A stretch of 64,000 bases of DNA from Odontesthes bonariensis. Its lineage: Eukaryota; Chordata; Actinopteri; Atheriniformes; Atherinopsidae. Shown here piece after piece: positions 21,601 through 33,894 of this stretch. The translations under genes and the position numbers were made by a program. Below the pieces are notes generated by a model that saw nothing but the letters and a program-made list of their open reading frames with translations, searched no databases and was not told the DNA's origin. Position 1 is the stretch's first letter. Each line of letters opens with the position of its first letter. The stretch lies in the NCBI RefSeq assembly GCF_027942865.1, contig NC_134529.1:17164467-17228466 (forward strand), in the 5' to 3' direction.

Positions 21601-24600
21601 CTTGCAATTTTACGAGCTTGATTTTATGTAAATACCGCCTACTACAGTTTTACTGACGCAAACTCTCTGTCTTTTTGACAAAAGACACACACACACACAC
21701 ACGGACACAAACACTCAAAGGCACGGCTTACCTTGATATTGGAAACTGTACTCTCAACTTTCTCCTCAAAAGACTTGAAGCTGGGAGAGTTTCTGTGAAA
21801 CAAAAACCCAAAATCTTGTTGACTTTTCTTTTTAGAATATGAACACTAAAGTATTTTGTATCGTGAATGGTAATTTCTAACAATATTCTTTGGGGCAGGG
21901 ACAAACACCTAAGGTACATTATTGAAACAGGGGAAGCAGTGAAAGATGGGTTAGGATACACTAGGAAATGAGCCTGTGAAAACATTCCTGGAATTTTATT
22001 TTTCCCCAGCAGCTTTAACAGTGTTCAAAATCATAATTTGAGTAAGTACAACAACAAGAATAATAGCTATAAAGAGCCAATAAAAAGCTAGGAACAGTAA
22101 ACGGGTCAAACTCTCGTACATATAAGCAGATACAGAAGCAGGAAGGGGTGTTACCTCATGGCGGGCATGCTCATAGAGTGTCTGACAGAGTAACTGTCTC
22201 CAGAAAGCGTGGCGAGAGAAGAGTCAGTGATTAGCACAAGTTAACACAAAAGCAACACCAACAGTTAGCAAGACAGATGCACACACCAGCAGGGAATGAA
22301 TCGCCTTTACAGGGAAGCTGTTTGTTTGAGACAAAGCAGCCGCGGCCTCCACATAAACAAAGGGATATCACATCTACAGTGGAGCCACATACAGAGCTAC
22401 AGTACGTTCACATGAAGGTTCACCTCATCATTTATCAGATCCACAAGGGGAGAAAAAAAAAGTCCTGCACGCTTTTTAATCAGTTTGCTAGCTTGGCCTA
22501 AAATAGCCTGGTTTTATCACTTTGCTGCATCTGAGGACGTGCAGGAACGTTCGGGACATCTCGCTCACATGGTTCAATTCCCTTCGCTCTCTTAGAGGCC
22601 GAAATCAGTTAGGGCTGATTCTCGGTGGAGAGAAGCACCTGAATGATTTTTCCTGTCCAGCATGACGGCAACATTTCCACAGCTGACTCAGGCCGCACTG
22701 TGCCATCAGCGTTATCAGCTGATCTGACTCAGTTCCACGGAGCCAAGAAACAATGGGTGTGGCTAATCAGCTGTGTCATTCTTACCCTATCGAGTTGGAC
22801 CTTGGAAAGCATGCAGGGAGACGGGAGAACAGTTTAAATGCTTTCAGAAAAAACTTGGGACAGGGTAATGGTTACACTCGCACTCATCTCAGTTCACGTT
22901 GCTCAAACACTGATGCTAGCAATCTTAAAAACAGGAAGCAGACTGAAAGAAAGCGAACAATGTCGCATTAAGTAATTCAGGAGGCGAGTTTAAGGACTTT
23001 CTGTCACATGCGCACACAATGGAAATGTTTCACTGACATCAAACAACAGAAAAGCACAAAAACAGTAACTTCTCACGCTCACAGGAGTAAAACGGCCTCC
23101 TCAAATGAATGATTACCCAAAGCCTTACACACACAACGCACAATTCATAAAAAGAATAGAGTTAGCACTGAAAGAGAAACATACAGGGGGGTCTGTAATC
23201 ACAGCTGTCAAAATATTTGAATGTTGGGATTTTGTCCATTGAGATCAAATCACTATGTTATCACATGTATGCCATCTATAAAATATCACTACTTACTGAC
23301 ATTTCTTTTACCACAATTATTGACAATACCAATCAATCATATGTTTAGGGCAGCTCTTTGATAATTAATGATTAGAGTAAGAAGAGTAAGACTGATACAC
23401 GGAAAGCACATGCAGAAAGCAGTATATATACTGAATATATGTGAATATGAGGTCAGAAGGTGTTTCCAGAAGTTTGAAAGATCCCATGCAAGATCCGCAC
23501 TTAATGTACAATTCAAACCAAAGCAAACTGGGGACGTACCTCCGTGGGAACAGCAACTCTAGACCAGCCATGCTGGAATATAGCAATGATTGAAATACAT
23601 TTTTCCCTTTGGATAAGTCATATCCTAGAGACATTAGAACACAGTGGAGGATAAGAAAACCTGCTAACTGCATGATATTTTCACCACTTATCACTGTGGA
23701 CACACAAGTCTCCACAGGACAAACCGGTATTTTTACTTTTTACTTCCCTTTTCACTCGAGATGCACTTTCTCTTTTAAAAGGTTGGGGTCATTCTAACTA
23801 AAAACTGCCTTTAATTCCAAAGTTTTGTTTTCCGTTTTGCAGCATTGTAAAATGAACATGATCACTTGGTCACACATGAGCTCACACAAGCCCACTCTCC
23901 AGGCTGTTGTCACCGTGCATACAAAATGCTCCCTTCACTTCACAATGAACAATGCAGCCACACATGTGCTTCCTCTCCGCCTTGCTTTTCATTCTCAGCA
24001 TCTCAAACGGAGCAACGCGGCCCCGTCAAGAAGTCGACAACAAGAGGAAGAGCGTGGTGGAGGGAGGCGGGCTTTGCCACGAGCCGTTCGGCTCCTCTCA
24101 GAAAGCGGCTTAGTGCTAGCTTACATAATCCTGAGCTCTTCTGACCTGGTCAGAGCAAGAGTCAGAACTCTGCCCTCTGTGACGCAGAGATGGACGGCTA
24201 ACGATAAAAAAAAAATAAAAAAACTGAACAAAAACAGGGCTGGATGAAAATGCAGGGCGTCAGGTGGTGGCGGTGGGCGGGTGGAACGGGTTAAACCAGG
24301 TTAGGCATGCAGAGGAGCCGATGATGAATCTTTATCATGAGCAAACGGTCTCCCCGATGATGCTGATGCTCGCACAGTGTGGAAACGAGGAGCAACGAAA
24401 ATAACCACAGAGATAAGTTTTTCTAGAAAAGCTTAGTCAATAGAGGAGGGATTACACTGCATTGTTTGGAAGAGTAAAGGCTTATTTACACGACAGACGG
24501 CTACGTCAGTATGAGTCTGCATATTTAACGTAGAGTATAAATGAGCCTTTTAGCCCTCTTGCCTTTAAGTTTGATAAAAGTAAGTGGCCCTTAAGGTTTC

Positions 24601-27600
24601 TTCTCAAGCTCTCCGGGTCTGAGACAGTGCTGCGAATTTCCTTTGGATCAATGCAGCAACATTTATTGGATCATCTTATTATGTCTCACTTTGTCTTTGT
24701 CTATCCTGTTTTTGGCAGGTTAGCAGACGCAGGAAATCCGGCATAATATGCAAGAGGGCGCAACTCAATTCAGTGGGTAACGGTGGCCGGTTGGCAGGTC
24801 GTCTTTAGTGAGAGGATGCAACTGTATGATCTGCCGTATCCCGTGCTGCTTCCCCAAAAATGTGAATTGTCAGTAGATGTAAGCAGCGATGTTTGACGTC
24901 AAAGGCATTTGCCTCATCCAAAGCAGCAGGTTGTTTTCTACTGAAAAGGCTAAATACGAGGCAATGTCTGCTAAAAGTCAGGATGCTTGTGACTATACGC
25001 TGATTCTGAGCTCAAATCACGAGTATTTCCTTATTGCTAAACCTGATTGAAAAGTATCTAATTAAGTAATCCTCTGCAGGCAAACATGGTTTATCCAGTC
25101 TTATAAAGTGAGACCGTGAGGCTCCTTGACCACAAAAAAACAAACAAAAAAAAAACAAACAAACACTACTAAAAGGCAGCAAATTAATCTAAGAAATGTC
25201 GGAGATACTCTCTTGGATATTTACAAATCTAATTTCAGAATTCTTTCCTCCCTGGACGAATCGATTTGAAACATGCGACATCGCTGCTTACCTCATGTCT
25301 CCGAACTTCCTGGTGATGGTGCTACCGAAGTTATTGAAGGCTGCTGAGGTCTTCTGTCCTGCTGTGGAAAGCGTCTCTGATGTTTTCTTGTAGCTGACAA
25401 ACACAAACACAAAAAAGTTGCACGTACTGCATGTGGAAATGAGGCCATATCGTACACGTGCAACTCATCTCCGAGTAAAAATATTTGTCATGCACACTCA
25501 CACAAACCTAAGCTAAACAGACCAGCTCATTAAGTCTAGGTACATTTTGAATGAGTTCGACTGTCTTCATGTACATTAATCTTTACTAACTACCGTCTAA
25601 CTCACTGAACATAAAACCATGTAACGTCTTTCAAACCGTTTTATCATCAACTTAAAAGGCAATAATTCAGACACAAAATGTCCTACCTACCATGATCACC
25701 TTATTTCCACTTAAATCTCCTAATCATCTTCTCAGCTAAATCCAAATTTGATCCAAATGCCTGTTTTCAAGTCCTGCGTTTTACATTAATGTTGGTGTGT
25801 GGGCTTTTTTCAACATCTGGATCATATATAGCGGCTTCGAGCCATCACGTGGCTGCATCGCCCAGTTTCCCCAGGACCTCACTCTGCTGCGGTCACACTG
25901 GTTCATAATAGATGAGGATGGAGGCTGTGAGTGTAAAGTGATCTTCAGGATGGAGTGTAACTGGATAAGAGGAGCAGCCTTCAGAGACTATCCACTTGCT
26001 TTTCTCTGTCTCTCGGTGTCTGGGTAAAAGCCCGGCTCTGGCCGTCTTATCAGGCAAATTTGATTGTTCATCTGCAGTACAGACGGAGTGACTCAAAAAT
26101 GTTAAAGGAATAGTTCAACGGCTTAGAGAGCAAACTTTCTCTCTTAGAGTGTGATGATCAACAGCGAGCATGTCTGAAGCTCACTATCATCGTGCCATGT
26201 GATTCACGGTTAGTCCAAATATGTTAAAACCAGCAGAGCATCTAAAAAGGCACATTTAAATCAGCGTTTCGTTATTCTGACATTTCTGGACGATTCCGAA
26301 GGCATTTCAACCAGGATAAAAAACACATTTTAGTCGTCTGAATCCAGCACTTCTCATGGGAGTCGTCGCTATCGAGTTTGTTAAACTGAGAAGAGAGAAG
26401 CAGCAAATGCAGACAACATCAACAGAAAGTGTTCATGACGGTAGGAAACTGACATCTACCACTGGATTTCCACTGAAAGCGGTGAACATCTGCTGCTAAT
26501 TGTGTTCCGAGGTCAACAACAACCTGAGGCGGTGTTTTTCCAATCAGGTTTGTGACGGCTGCTCCAGCAAGGACAACAGAGATCAACCGAGAAATCACAC
26601 ACATGCTGTGCAGCTACTAGCAGAGGATTATGCTTTTTAATTGGCTTTTGGGTACCGGTGTCTCATGGACACACTTAGTTTGAACTGTGAGCTAAATGCT
26701 GGCTGTTAGGAAACAAAAAACCTGCCATTGCCGTGTGTCAACTTTGACTTTGGAAAGGCACCCATGTTGACAGTGAACATAAACGCTGTCCTGCGATTGG
26801 TTGCTGCAACACACAAATGGAGGCACACACGCACGCTCCTTTCAAACACCCAAAATCTCTTCGGGTCTGCCATAAAGACACAAACTTACGCCGTGGAGCT
26901 CTGCATGTCGTACCAGCCTCTGCTGAAGTTGTTTCGGAACTCACTCAGGGGAGTGATACCCAGCTTCTGTTTGAGCTCTGCGTGCTGCTTCTCTTTGGAC
27001 GTCAGAACCTGCCTCAGTGTGCTGATCTCCTCTTCCAGCTGCGCACACACACACACAGAAAGACAAGGGGCTACTTGTCATACAACACGTTGTGCGGTTG
27101 ACTAACGCTCTGCTTGTGTGTTATCATTTGGGCATGTTTGCACACTTTAGCCAGCTCTTGCTGAATCTCCTCCCTCTCCTCTTCTGTCATGATGGAGTTG
27201 TTCAGGTTCACTTCGGACACCAAATCTTCGTCAGCCTCTCTTAACGGCTCAGAGTCCAGGAACCCTGTTTGAGTTACACACAGACAGACACATAAATGTA
27301 CTTTCATGCGTGCGTGTACGGTGACAGAAGACAGCGATGGTGGATAAACAAACTCGTGAACTTGTTCCGTTTTATTTCTAGAGGAACTTTGTGACTTCCA
27401 GCTTTCATACGGAATCACTTTAGTTCAGTAAATGTGTGTTATATATCTTTTCAGCACAATCAGACACTTTTAAATGAGCCATGCCAGAGAGGAAATGCAC
27501 CCACTTCACTTCTCTTGGTTTCCAAGCTGTTTGCCTTCCCTATGCTTTTGCACATGCAGTATCTTCATGCAGCGCCGGTGCTAATGCTGCTGTAAGTGTG

Positions 27601-30600
27601 TTCACACATCTGAGCGTTTGTCTCCATGTCGGACTGCGTCTCTGATAGTTATGTAATCTGTGGCTGCAGCCTGCAGGGCTCTAATCTGGCTTAACTAACT
27701 TGGATTATCTCGGCCCCGGTCAGACCAACACTACAGTGTACACTCACACAGGCCCGACGCTTTCAGATTCAACGGGCGGCCTGGATTTCAAGGCGGGATT
27801 ATAGATTTCAGCACCTCATTGCGATCCTCAGACTTCTCTTTCCCCATGCACATCCTCTTACTCTTCTGGGTCAGATGTGTTCCCCAATGGGCCAAGATAT
27901 ATAATCTCTCCAACTGGGGTCTATCCTGAAGCCCCCCTCCTGGTGGGGAATACCCAAAACACCTTCCCTGGAAGGCATCTATAAGGCAAACCATCTCAGC
28001 TGTATCCTTTCAATGTGGAGGAAGCGCAACTGGCCATTTGTATTTGGGATTTCATTATTTCGGTCACTACCCGTAGCTAAGGGATGGTACATAGGTGGTG
28101 GCTCCACAAAAGGGTGGTCCCACGTAGCTGGTTCTGGCTGTATGCAACCAGATCTCATGAGACAAAAAGGTCACACCAACAGGGGCTCGCCAACGAGCCT
28201 CTGACCCAGCCCTGACTCCAGGGCGAAGCCCTGCTCTCTCTAATCAAGGTGAGGCGTTTGGGTGCCTTCTTTAAATTCATCTAACAAACACCTCACGATG
28301 TTATTCACATGCTGTATACCTCTGGCAACAACATACAACAGAAAACCTGACCCAACATACAAAAAAAACAACTAACACCATGAAAAAACAAAAGTCAACT
28401 TGTTTGTACGATTTGTCCTGTTTGTTGCAGGTTTTCTCAAAAGATATCTGTGAAACAAATATGACAAAGCAACAGCGGAACATTGTGTACACTCGACACG
28501 AGAAAGGCAAGCACATGCCGGTTATCGTATCAATGAATCTGTGGTGGACCCGGTGGTGGAAGTTTTGCACCATTTTGACATAATGGAAATGAAAAGAATT
28601 ACTGTACCTGAAGCGAAGTGTCCTCTCTCTTCATGGAGCCGCATTATAAGACATTTGAGGAGACAGTGGGGTCAGTAAAGGCTGAATACTGCAAGTTATG
28701 CTGTCTGTCTGTATGATTATAGTTGTTACTATTAGAAACCTGTTGATAATTTAGTGTTTTGAAACATTTACAGGGGAAAGATTACAGGGGGCTCAGTAAC
28801 ACCTCACGCAGCTAACACACATATATACACACACGTATACAACTCTAACCACTTAACTCACAGCACAGCATGCAGCACAACACTTCAAGACAGGCTCCAC
28901 TATAGCAGGGAGCTATTTCTACCAACATTACACAGCAGCAGGACAATGAGTGTTTCAAATGAATGTAGCACAAATGGAAGCTTTTCATGTCTAAGTGCAT
29001 CAGGTATTGTTCATGTTTACACAGCCAAGACAAGGTATTAAGAAGCCAAGGGGAGTCGTGGTAACATTTTCTTTCTTTTCAAAAAACGCACACACAAGAG
29101 GTGGACACAACAAGGAAAACATGTACACAACAACATTAGCCAAGACAACTTTTATGAAAGAGCTTTTCAAGTTCAGTTTTGTTGTTGTGCAGGAATAAAA
29201 TTAAAATTGTTCGTAGGTTTCCTTTTAGTATCAGTACCCAATGTGACCTGCTGGTCATGCTCCATTGATTTATCATAGCTATTATAGCTAAATGACGCAA
29301 GTTGCTAAACATGGTGCACATTGACACTCATTGTGTGTGAATAGCTAGGTTCTATCTAAGTATTATATAAGATTTTTGTTCAGGCATCCAAGTTCAAGCC
29401 CTTTGTTTTTTTTGTTTTTTTTTTACTTAAGTTAACATGGGCATGCTTTTAGCTAAAACGTTTCCTTTTAGCCATCATACTCTCAGTTTTCCATGTAGTG
29501 TTTAGCTAACACAGCCTTTGTTTCTAGTCATCACATTGGAAGGAAAAACAACTACAAAAAACTGAGCATGATTTTTTACACTCATGATTCTGCACCACTC
29601 AGAACTACACTTAACTACTTAACTATTTATTAATCCTGACTACATTCAGAAACATGTACATGTTTCTAATGTTATATGCTAACCATGTTCTACAACAGCA
29701 ATACATTTAGCCTTGGTTGAACACTTAATGGAAGTAAATAAAATAAAATATTTCAGGGATTTGAATTTATTAACTTTTATTTTATTTATTTGGTTAACTT
29801 CTTTCCCCATTGGGGGCCAACATGGTCAACATGGTCTGAACAGAAGCAGGAACAGTAAGGGGTCAGTTTAATACAAATATCTTATAAGGGGAGTTCACCT
29901 AAATAGAAGTATTTATTGATTGTAACTAAAAAAAATAAAAAATGACATATTACTACTTCACATTTCTCACGTAATTATTGTATTAATAACATTATATAAA
30001 TGATTGCATAAATGATTGGAACTGTACGTTTAGATGTTCAACCAAAGCGAAAGGTAATCTACTCTCTAGGTCATAGTCTATATCCCTTGTCACCTGTTCT
30101 GTCCAAGTGCATATCCCAAGTGGTGGACATAACCCAGCTGTCAGGGTGTGACACTGACGTGTGGCACCACTGATCCTGCCCTGGTGATGAGGTTTCACCC
30201 CAATCTGTCAGGTTTTCCCCATTTTGGACCAATGGAGCCAAGTCCTCCCCATATGAGATCCTCCGAATCGATTCCTCTCCAGAGGGATAAAACGTACTCT
30301 GATTCAAACCTGAGCAAAGTCACAGTGGAGTACATTTAAAGTACTTTGATGAAAACAGAAAGCGCTGGATTGAGCTCATCTCAAATAAGACAGAGATAAA
30401 ATCATAATCTGAGCCCTTTAAAAGCGCCTAAAAGAGTGGCCGTTCTGTGAAAAGATCACGATACTTCCTGATTGGTTTGAGCTAAACGAAAAGACTTTTT
30501 GTACCGAGACATCGCACCAATCTCCACAGCAACGTGGCAAGATTTCAGAATCAGATTCAAATTTCTGTTCATCACAAAACATTAAATAACTTTCTAAAAC

Positions 30601-33600
30601 TGCAAAAAATGCCTTCTCCCACTCTCACTTAAACACATTCTATAATCTGTTCCTGGTTTCTGGGAACAGCTTTATTTGGCAAATAAAACCCAACTGGGAA
30701 TGATCTGCAGCTTTCCTCAATATATCTAACATGAAAGACAGCGGATGTATCTGTAAACTCACCTGGAACCTGAACAGATGCAGAGGCCAATGATTCTTGG
30801 CAGTAGCTTGTTTAAATTAGTACATTCTAACAGCATTTTGCTGAGGAGTTTCTGAATTGAGAGGTTCAAGCCTGTGAATGTCTTAAAGCAGATGCAAAGC
30901 CCTTCGTTACTGCAGGGGACAGTCTGGTGCGTTGTGGTAGATCCCTGCGTGTACACTTATTTTGTGTGAGGATTAACCAAAAATGTCCGAGGAAATTGGG
31001 AGCTTTGCGTGCTTAAAGGCGACAACACGGCAGACAGAGCGTGTGGGCATGAAGTTTTTTCCTCTGTGGCTGCTTGTGTGTGGCCACTCAAATTTGACAA
31101 ATCCAAAATGTTGTGCATCTGAAAAGCAAACCGAAGACTAAATGCATTACACGACTCAGCGTGAACTCTTGTGGTTATTTAGGGGTAAAGTAAAAAAACA
31201 AAAAAAAAAAAAAAACAAGCTGAAAATATTCGAATGGCTCATCTGGTTTATCTGAGCAGAGAAAACTGCTTAGGATTATTCTAAGGATTTCAAAACCTAT
31301 CTGAAACACTGTTTTAATCTTTCATGCTTATCAGAGGGGTCAATAGCAAAACTCAGATGTGGAATTTTCCATGTCTTTTTCAGCATAACAATGAAAGAAA
31401 AACTAAAGCTCTGTGTTTAACAAAGCCAAGTTGGCACGCTTTTTTTAAAAGTGCCACAGTGCCCACCTTATTTTGACGATTTACTCACTCAGAACACACT
31501 CACTCTCCGGATTATTTGTTAAATCAACACTGAATCACACTGGTCAACAAGTGCTGCTACGCTAATCTTTATTGACAACTTTTGAGGATGCTGTGCCTCT
31601 ACCGCCACCCCGATGGGGGATACTTTGATGCCACTTCCATCACAGAAGCAGTTTTCTTTCTCCTTATCTTTTTTCTTTCTTCGTTCGTGATTCAGTGTGG
31701 ATTTGCTTTTGTTTCAAAAGTTGCGTCTTACCCTGCTCTCCCTCATTTGAGGCTGAGTTAACCCATTCCTCTCCAGGGCCCATGCTGCCCCAGTCCACCA
31801 CTGCTTCACTCAGAACACTAGAGTACAACTCTGCAGCACAACAAAGCAGCAGGGTGAGGAGAGACAAGAAAACTGGTTACAGACACACAAACACAAGGAT
31901 CTGTGTTCACTCCAGCCCTGCCAATCCCAACGAGGCTTGTTCCCCCTGCAGTTTTATCTGACCGTTCATTTGCACAGGAACGGGAAATCTGTTTTTTCCA
32001 CCTTTGTGAAACCATTCTAAAATTCTTGAGCTTCTTAAACAGGATATACCCGATTAGTATCATTTATACTTCCTTTAAACAAGAAAAAAAAAAATAATTG
32101 GTGCCACACAAGGTCCTCAAAAATATCTTGTAACTTTAAAACAAGCAGGACAACAATCTGAGTTTGTTCAGCAATGGAAGTTCTCTGGTTGCAGATGAAA
32201 TCTTGTTACACCACGGGAGGAAACAGGCCAGCGCAAAGCCAGTTTCACTTACAATAATTTCCCTCCGGTTCCACACTCTGACCAGCTGCCCAGGGCAGAA
32301 TAGACAGCAGAGCTCGGTGTGAAACAGAAACAAAGATTCAGGTTCATGTTACATGTATTTGCATTTGCATTTGTCAAAAATACTTTTTCACAAAGCTTCA
32401 TTTGAGAGGAAGAAAAGCACTTCAAAGAGTTCTGCATGACTCTCTGCACCAATCACTGGCAGGTGGATTTTCTGTTTAAACATGGAAGAATACTGCTGTC
32501 TGTCTTTACTCCAACCCTCCCTCCCCTCTGCTTTTTCTGGGGGTGAAATACCTTTGGTCACAAGATTACCATTTAGCCCAGTGGTCATGAGGCTACACTA
32601 AATCAGAGGCCCGGCGATGGTCATATGGCTAGAAAAATCAATTAAATCTCAACTGGAGCTCAAGTTGAAAAACAGCCATAATAATGTATATACTGTATCT
32701 AAACTTTTGAAATACGAGGTCTTAACTTGCTACAAGGACACAACAGTTAAAGAAAACTTTGGTTCAAATATTTCATTTACTGCCTTATAACAACACATAA
32801 GAAGATTATTATGCTTTGGAAAGTTTTTGGGGAGTTCATGTTCCCATAATGAATGCAAAACATCCTGAACAATGAGTCTTTTTCTCCTCGCTCAAACTCT
32901 GCACTCACAGCCTCTCTGGCTCCATGTTAGCTTTTAACAGGTTCCCATTTAGGCCTGGAATGGAAAGGAATGCAATTACCTACCTGGGTAAACACAGCTT
33001 TATCTCACCGACTGCACACATGTAGATGTACAGCTCTATTTGGCCGGCTCAGTGTAGCTTGTTCTCATTAAAAAAACAAGCATTAGGAAACTTTACAAAC
33101 TAAAACAGCTAACACCACTGGGTATGACACCACCAACGACAGAGAAGTTGAATGTCCATCACAGACAGATGAGTTAAAAGGACAGGAATATTCTTATAAT
33201 TTAAATACAACTCAAAGGGAAGCATGCACTATAATCTGGATTCATAGGACCTTGCAGCAATGGCTCTCCTTCAGAGTCTACAAGTGCAAGTGAACATGCA
33301 GGAAAACATGCGAGGATAACATGGTGAATACATTGATTTCAGGGTTCAGTAGTAAGCTGTATGGCTCTTTTCTTATTTATTTGTTTTCTATTAAAAAAAT
33401 AAAAAATAAAATAAAGAAATAATCGAAACCTCTGGCACTAAAAACAGCAGATATCCCCTGAACCAAAAAAAGTCTCCATACCTAGAGCTTATCTGCAGGA
33501 CCCACAGTCCCACTTTGAACTTGTGAACGTCTCTGTCATCAATTCTTAATCCAGTCAAAAGAAAAAATAGACACCCATTCGAGCACAACAGGTAATTAAT

Positions 33601-33894
33601 ACAGTTTAAGTAACAGCTTGTTTTTAAGGACAAGTGGAGATGAAGTCGTCGCTCCATAACTATGACTAAATGACTGAATATTTCCTAATTTATTGTCATT
33701 CTCTTTTCGTTCCTCAGCGAGCGTGATTTACAGTGGCGCGCGCGGTCAGTTAAGCAAACATTTAAATTCAGCTCATTATCAGATCAACAGCAAACAGAAG
33801 TAACCCCTGGCAGCTGTGGCGTCTGTTTGAACCGCGATAAAGCTCCGTCATCAGCGGCAGCCGACGCCGACTCACCTTGTTGTCTGGTTTCCAT
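18547..33894 (-). CDS. tpd52l1: Tumor protein D52-like 1 (TPD52L1/D53)
   Basis: Core exons 33876-33894, 27146-27264, 26890-27038, 25292-25393, 21732-21792 and 18547-18669 join in frame to 190 residues (human about 204). D52-family proteins are small coiled-coil adaptors that form homo- and heteromers and act in vesicle traffic and cell-cycle processes. Seen: METRQQGFLDSEPL (human MEAQAQGLLETEPL), an acidic stretch, a coiled coil at about 30-76 (EEEREEIQQELAKLEEEIST), NNFSRGWYDMQSSTAYKKTS, FGSTITRKFGDM, NSPSFKSFEEKVEST and TKVGGAGTGGSFDEVLSSAA. Two symmetric cassette exons are recognised: 22155-22193 (14-3-3-type motif) and 31732-31830 (no human match recalled). With both, the protein is 236 residues. 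The gene is convergent with hddc2 and its introns carry transposable elements. Confidence 0.93.
18943..19615. mobile_element. 673-bp fold-back (hairpin) element with TTAA flanks
   Basis: Two arms, 18943-19239 and 19318-19615, are inverted copies roughly 90-95% identical with a 78-bp spacer. Both ends start AGGGATAGTTC and are flanked by TTAA (18939-18942 and 19616-19619). TTAA target duplications are typical of piggyBac- and Kolobok-like elements. No transposase is encoded; this is a non-autonomous MITE-like element in the last tpd52l1 intron. Confidence 0.88.
19672..20723 (+). mobile_element. hAT-type non-autonomous element, about 1.05 kb
   Basis: Ends are 14-bp inverted repeats CAGTGTTTCCCACA and TGTGGGAAACACTG, flanked by the direct repeat GTAGACT (7 bp, 8 if shifted by one). 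Inside, after an acceptor-like tract, an ATG at 20222 opens MSIEKYFPRLKKRSVEDEDQ and stops at 20305. This looks like the start of a deleted hAT-family transposase (inference). It lies 56 bp from the fold-back element. Confidence 0.75.
21685..21702. repeat. (AC)9 microsatellite near a tpd52l1 donor
   Basis: (TG)9 in the transcript, starting 28 nt past the donor of the FKSFEEKVE exon. Such tracts can bind TDP-43-type proteins; any effect is inference. Confidence 0.8.
21732..21792 (-). CDS. tpd52l1: tpd52l1 exon with FKSFEEKVE motif
   Basis: Acceptor TGTTTCACAG, donor AAG|GTAAGC. Encodes NSPSFKSFEEKVESTVSNIK, the most conserved block of the D52 family. An (AC)9 run lies 28 nt past the donor. 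Confidence 0.95.
22155..22193 (-). CDS. tpd52l1: tpd52l1 cassette exon with 14-3-3-type motif
   Basis: 39 bp, acceptor GGAGACAG, donor AG|GTAACA. Encodes YSVRHSMSMPAM. Both this exon and exon 4 end in AG, so it can be skipped without frame change. RHSMSMP resembles a 14-3-3 site, and human D53 is known to gain 14-3-3 binding through an alternatively spliced exon at this place. Confidence 0.85.
22194..25291 (-). other. tpd52l1 intron
   Basis: 3.1 kb without exons on either strand. Contains an A-rich stretch near 24205-24222 and 25134-25165, otherwise unique-looking sequence. The 362-bp intron 21793-22154 is likewise featureless. Confidence 0.5.
25292..25393 (-). CDS. tpd52l1: tpd52l1 exon 4
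   Basis: Acceptor GTTTGTCAG, donor AG|GTAAGC. Encodes YKKTSETLSTAGQKTSAAFN to RKFGDM plus two bases. Confidence 0.94.
26103..26200. repeat. Possible remnant of a TTAA-type fish repeat
   Basis: Starts TTAAAGGAATAGTTCAACG, close to the end of a common fish repeat. Only one end is visible and the rest is diverged, so this is a weak call. It lies in the intron between exons 3 and 4 of tpd52l1 (25394-26889), which is otherwise empty. Confidence 0.35.
26890..27038 (-). CDS. tpd52l1: tpd52l1 exon 3
   Basis: Acceptor is a (TG)7 run followed by CGCAG; donor GC|GTAAGT. Encodes LEEEISTLRQVLTSKEKQHA to WYDMQSST, the main coiled coil and the NNFSRGW segment. Confidence 0.94.
27044..27057. repeat. (CA)7 microsatellite inside a tpd52l1 3' splice site
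   Basis: On the transcript strand it reads (TG)7 directly before CGCAG|CTGG and replaces the usual polypyrimidine tract of exon 3. Confidence 0.85.
27146..27264 (-). CDS. tpd52l1: tpd52l1 exon 2
   Basis: Acceptor CTCAAACAG, donor AAA|GTGTGC. Encodes FLDSEPLREADEDLVSEV to EEIQQELAK: acidic N terminus and start of the coiled coil. Confidence 0.93.
27781..28260. repeat. Probable decayed retroelement fragment
   Basis: Phrases such as GGGGTCTATCCTGAAGCCCC, ATTTCGGTCACTACCCGTAG, CAGCCCTGACTCCAGGGCGA and ATGTGGAGGAAGCGCAACTG resemble parts of a dispersed vertebrate/fish retroelement, rich in stops in all frames. The class is not certain. Confidence 0.4.
28261..31731 (-). other. tpd52l1 intron 3.5 kb, no feature seen
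   Basis: AT-rich sequence with T-runs near 29407-29424 and an A-run near 31194-31215. No exon, RNA gene or clear repeat was recognised. The next intron, 31831-33875, is also empty apart from A/T runs near 33391-33420. Confidence 0.5.
31732..31830 (-). CDS. tpd52l1: tpd52l1 extra cassette exon (phase 1-1)
   Basis: Acceptor TTGTGCTGCAG and donor AGG|GTAAGA flank 99 bp that are open in the correct frame: begins LYSSVLSEAVVDWGSMGPGE, ends SNEGEQ. Inserting it between exons 1 and 2 keeps the frame and adds 33 residues. I do not recall it in human TPD52L1, so it may be lineage-specific or belong to an alternative transcript. Confidence 0.6.
33876..33894 (-). CDS. tpd52l1: tpd52l1 exon 1
   Basis: Encodes METRQQ plus one base before donor G|GTGAGT, phase 1. 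The human counterpart is MEAQAQ at the same phase. Only 19 coding bases. Confidence 0.85.

Larger units (their letters stand above)
18670..21731 (-). other. Last tpd52l1 intron
   Basis: Besides the fold-back and hAT elements it holds a C-run near 20663-20671, an A-run near 21069-21090 and an imperfect inverted repeat around GTCAGTCCAA/TTGGACTGAC at 21186-21227. The 187-codon open frame at 20983-21546 runs through the A-run and is not taken as a gene. Confidence 0.6.
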
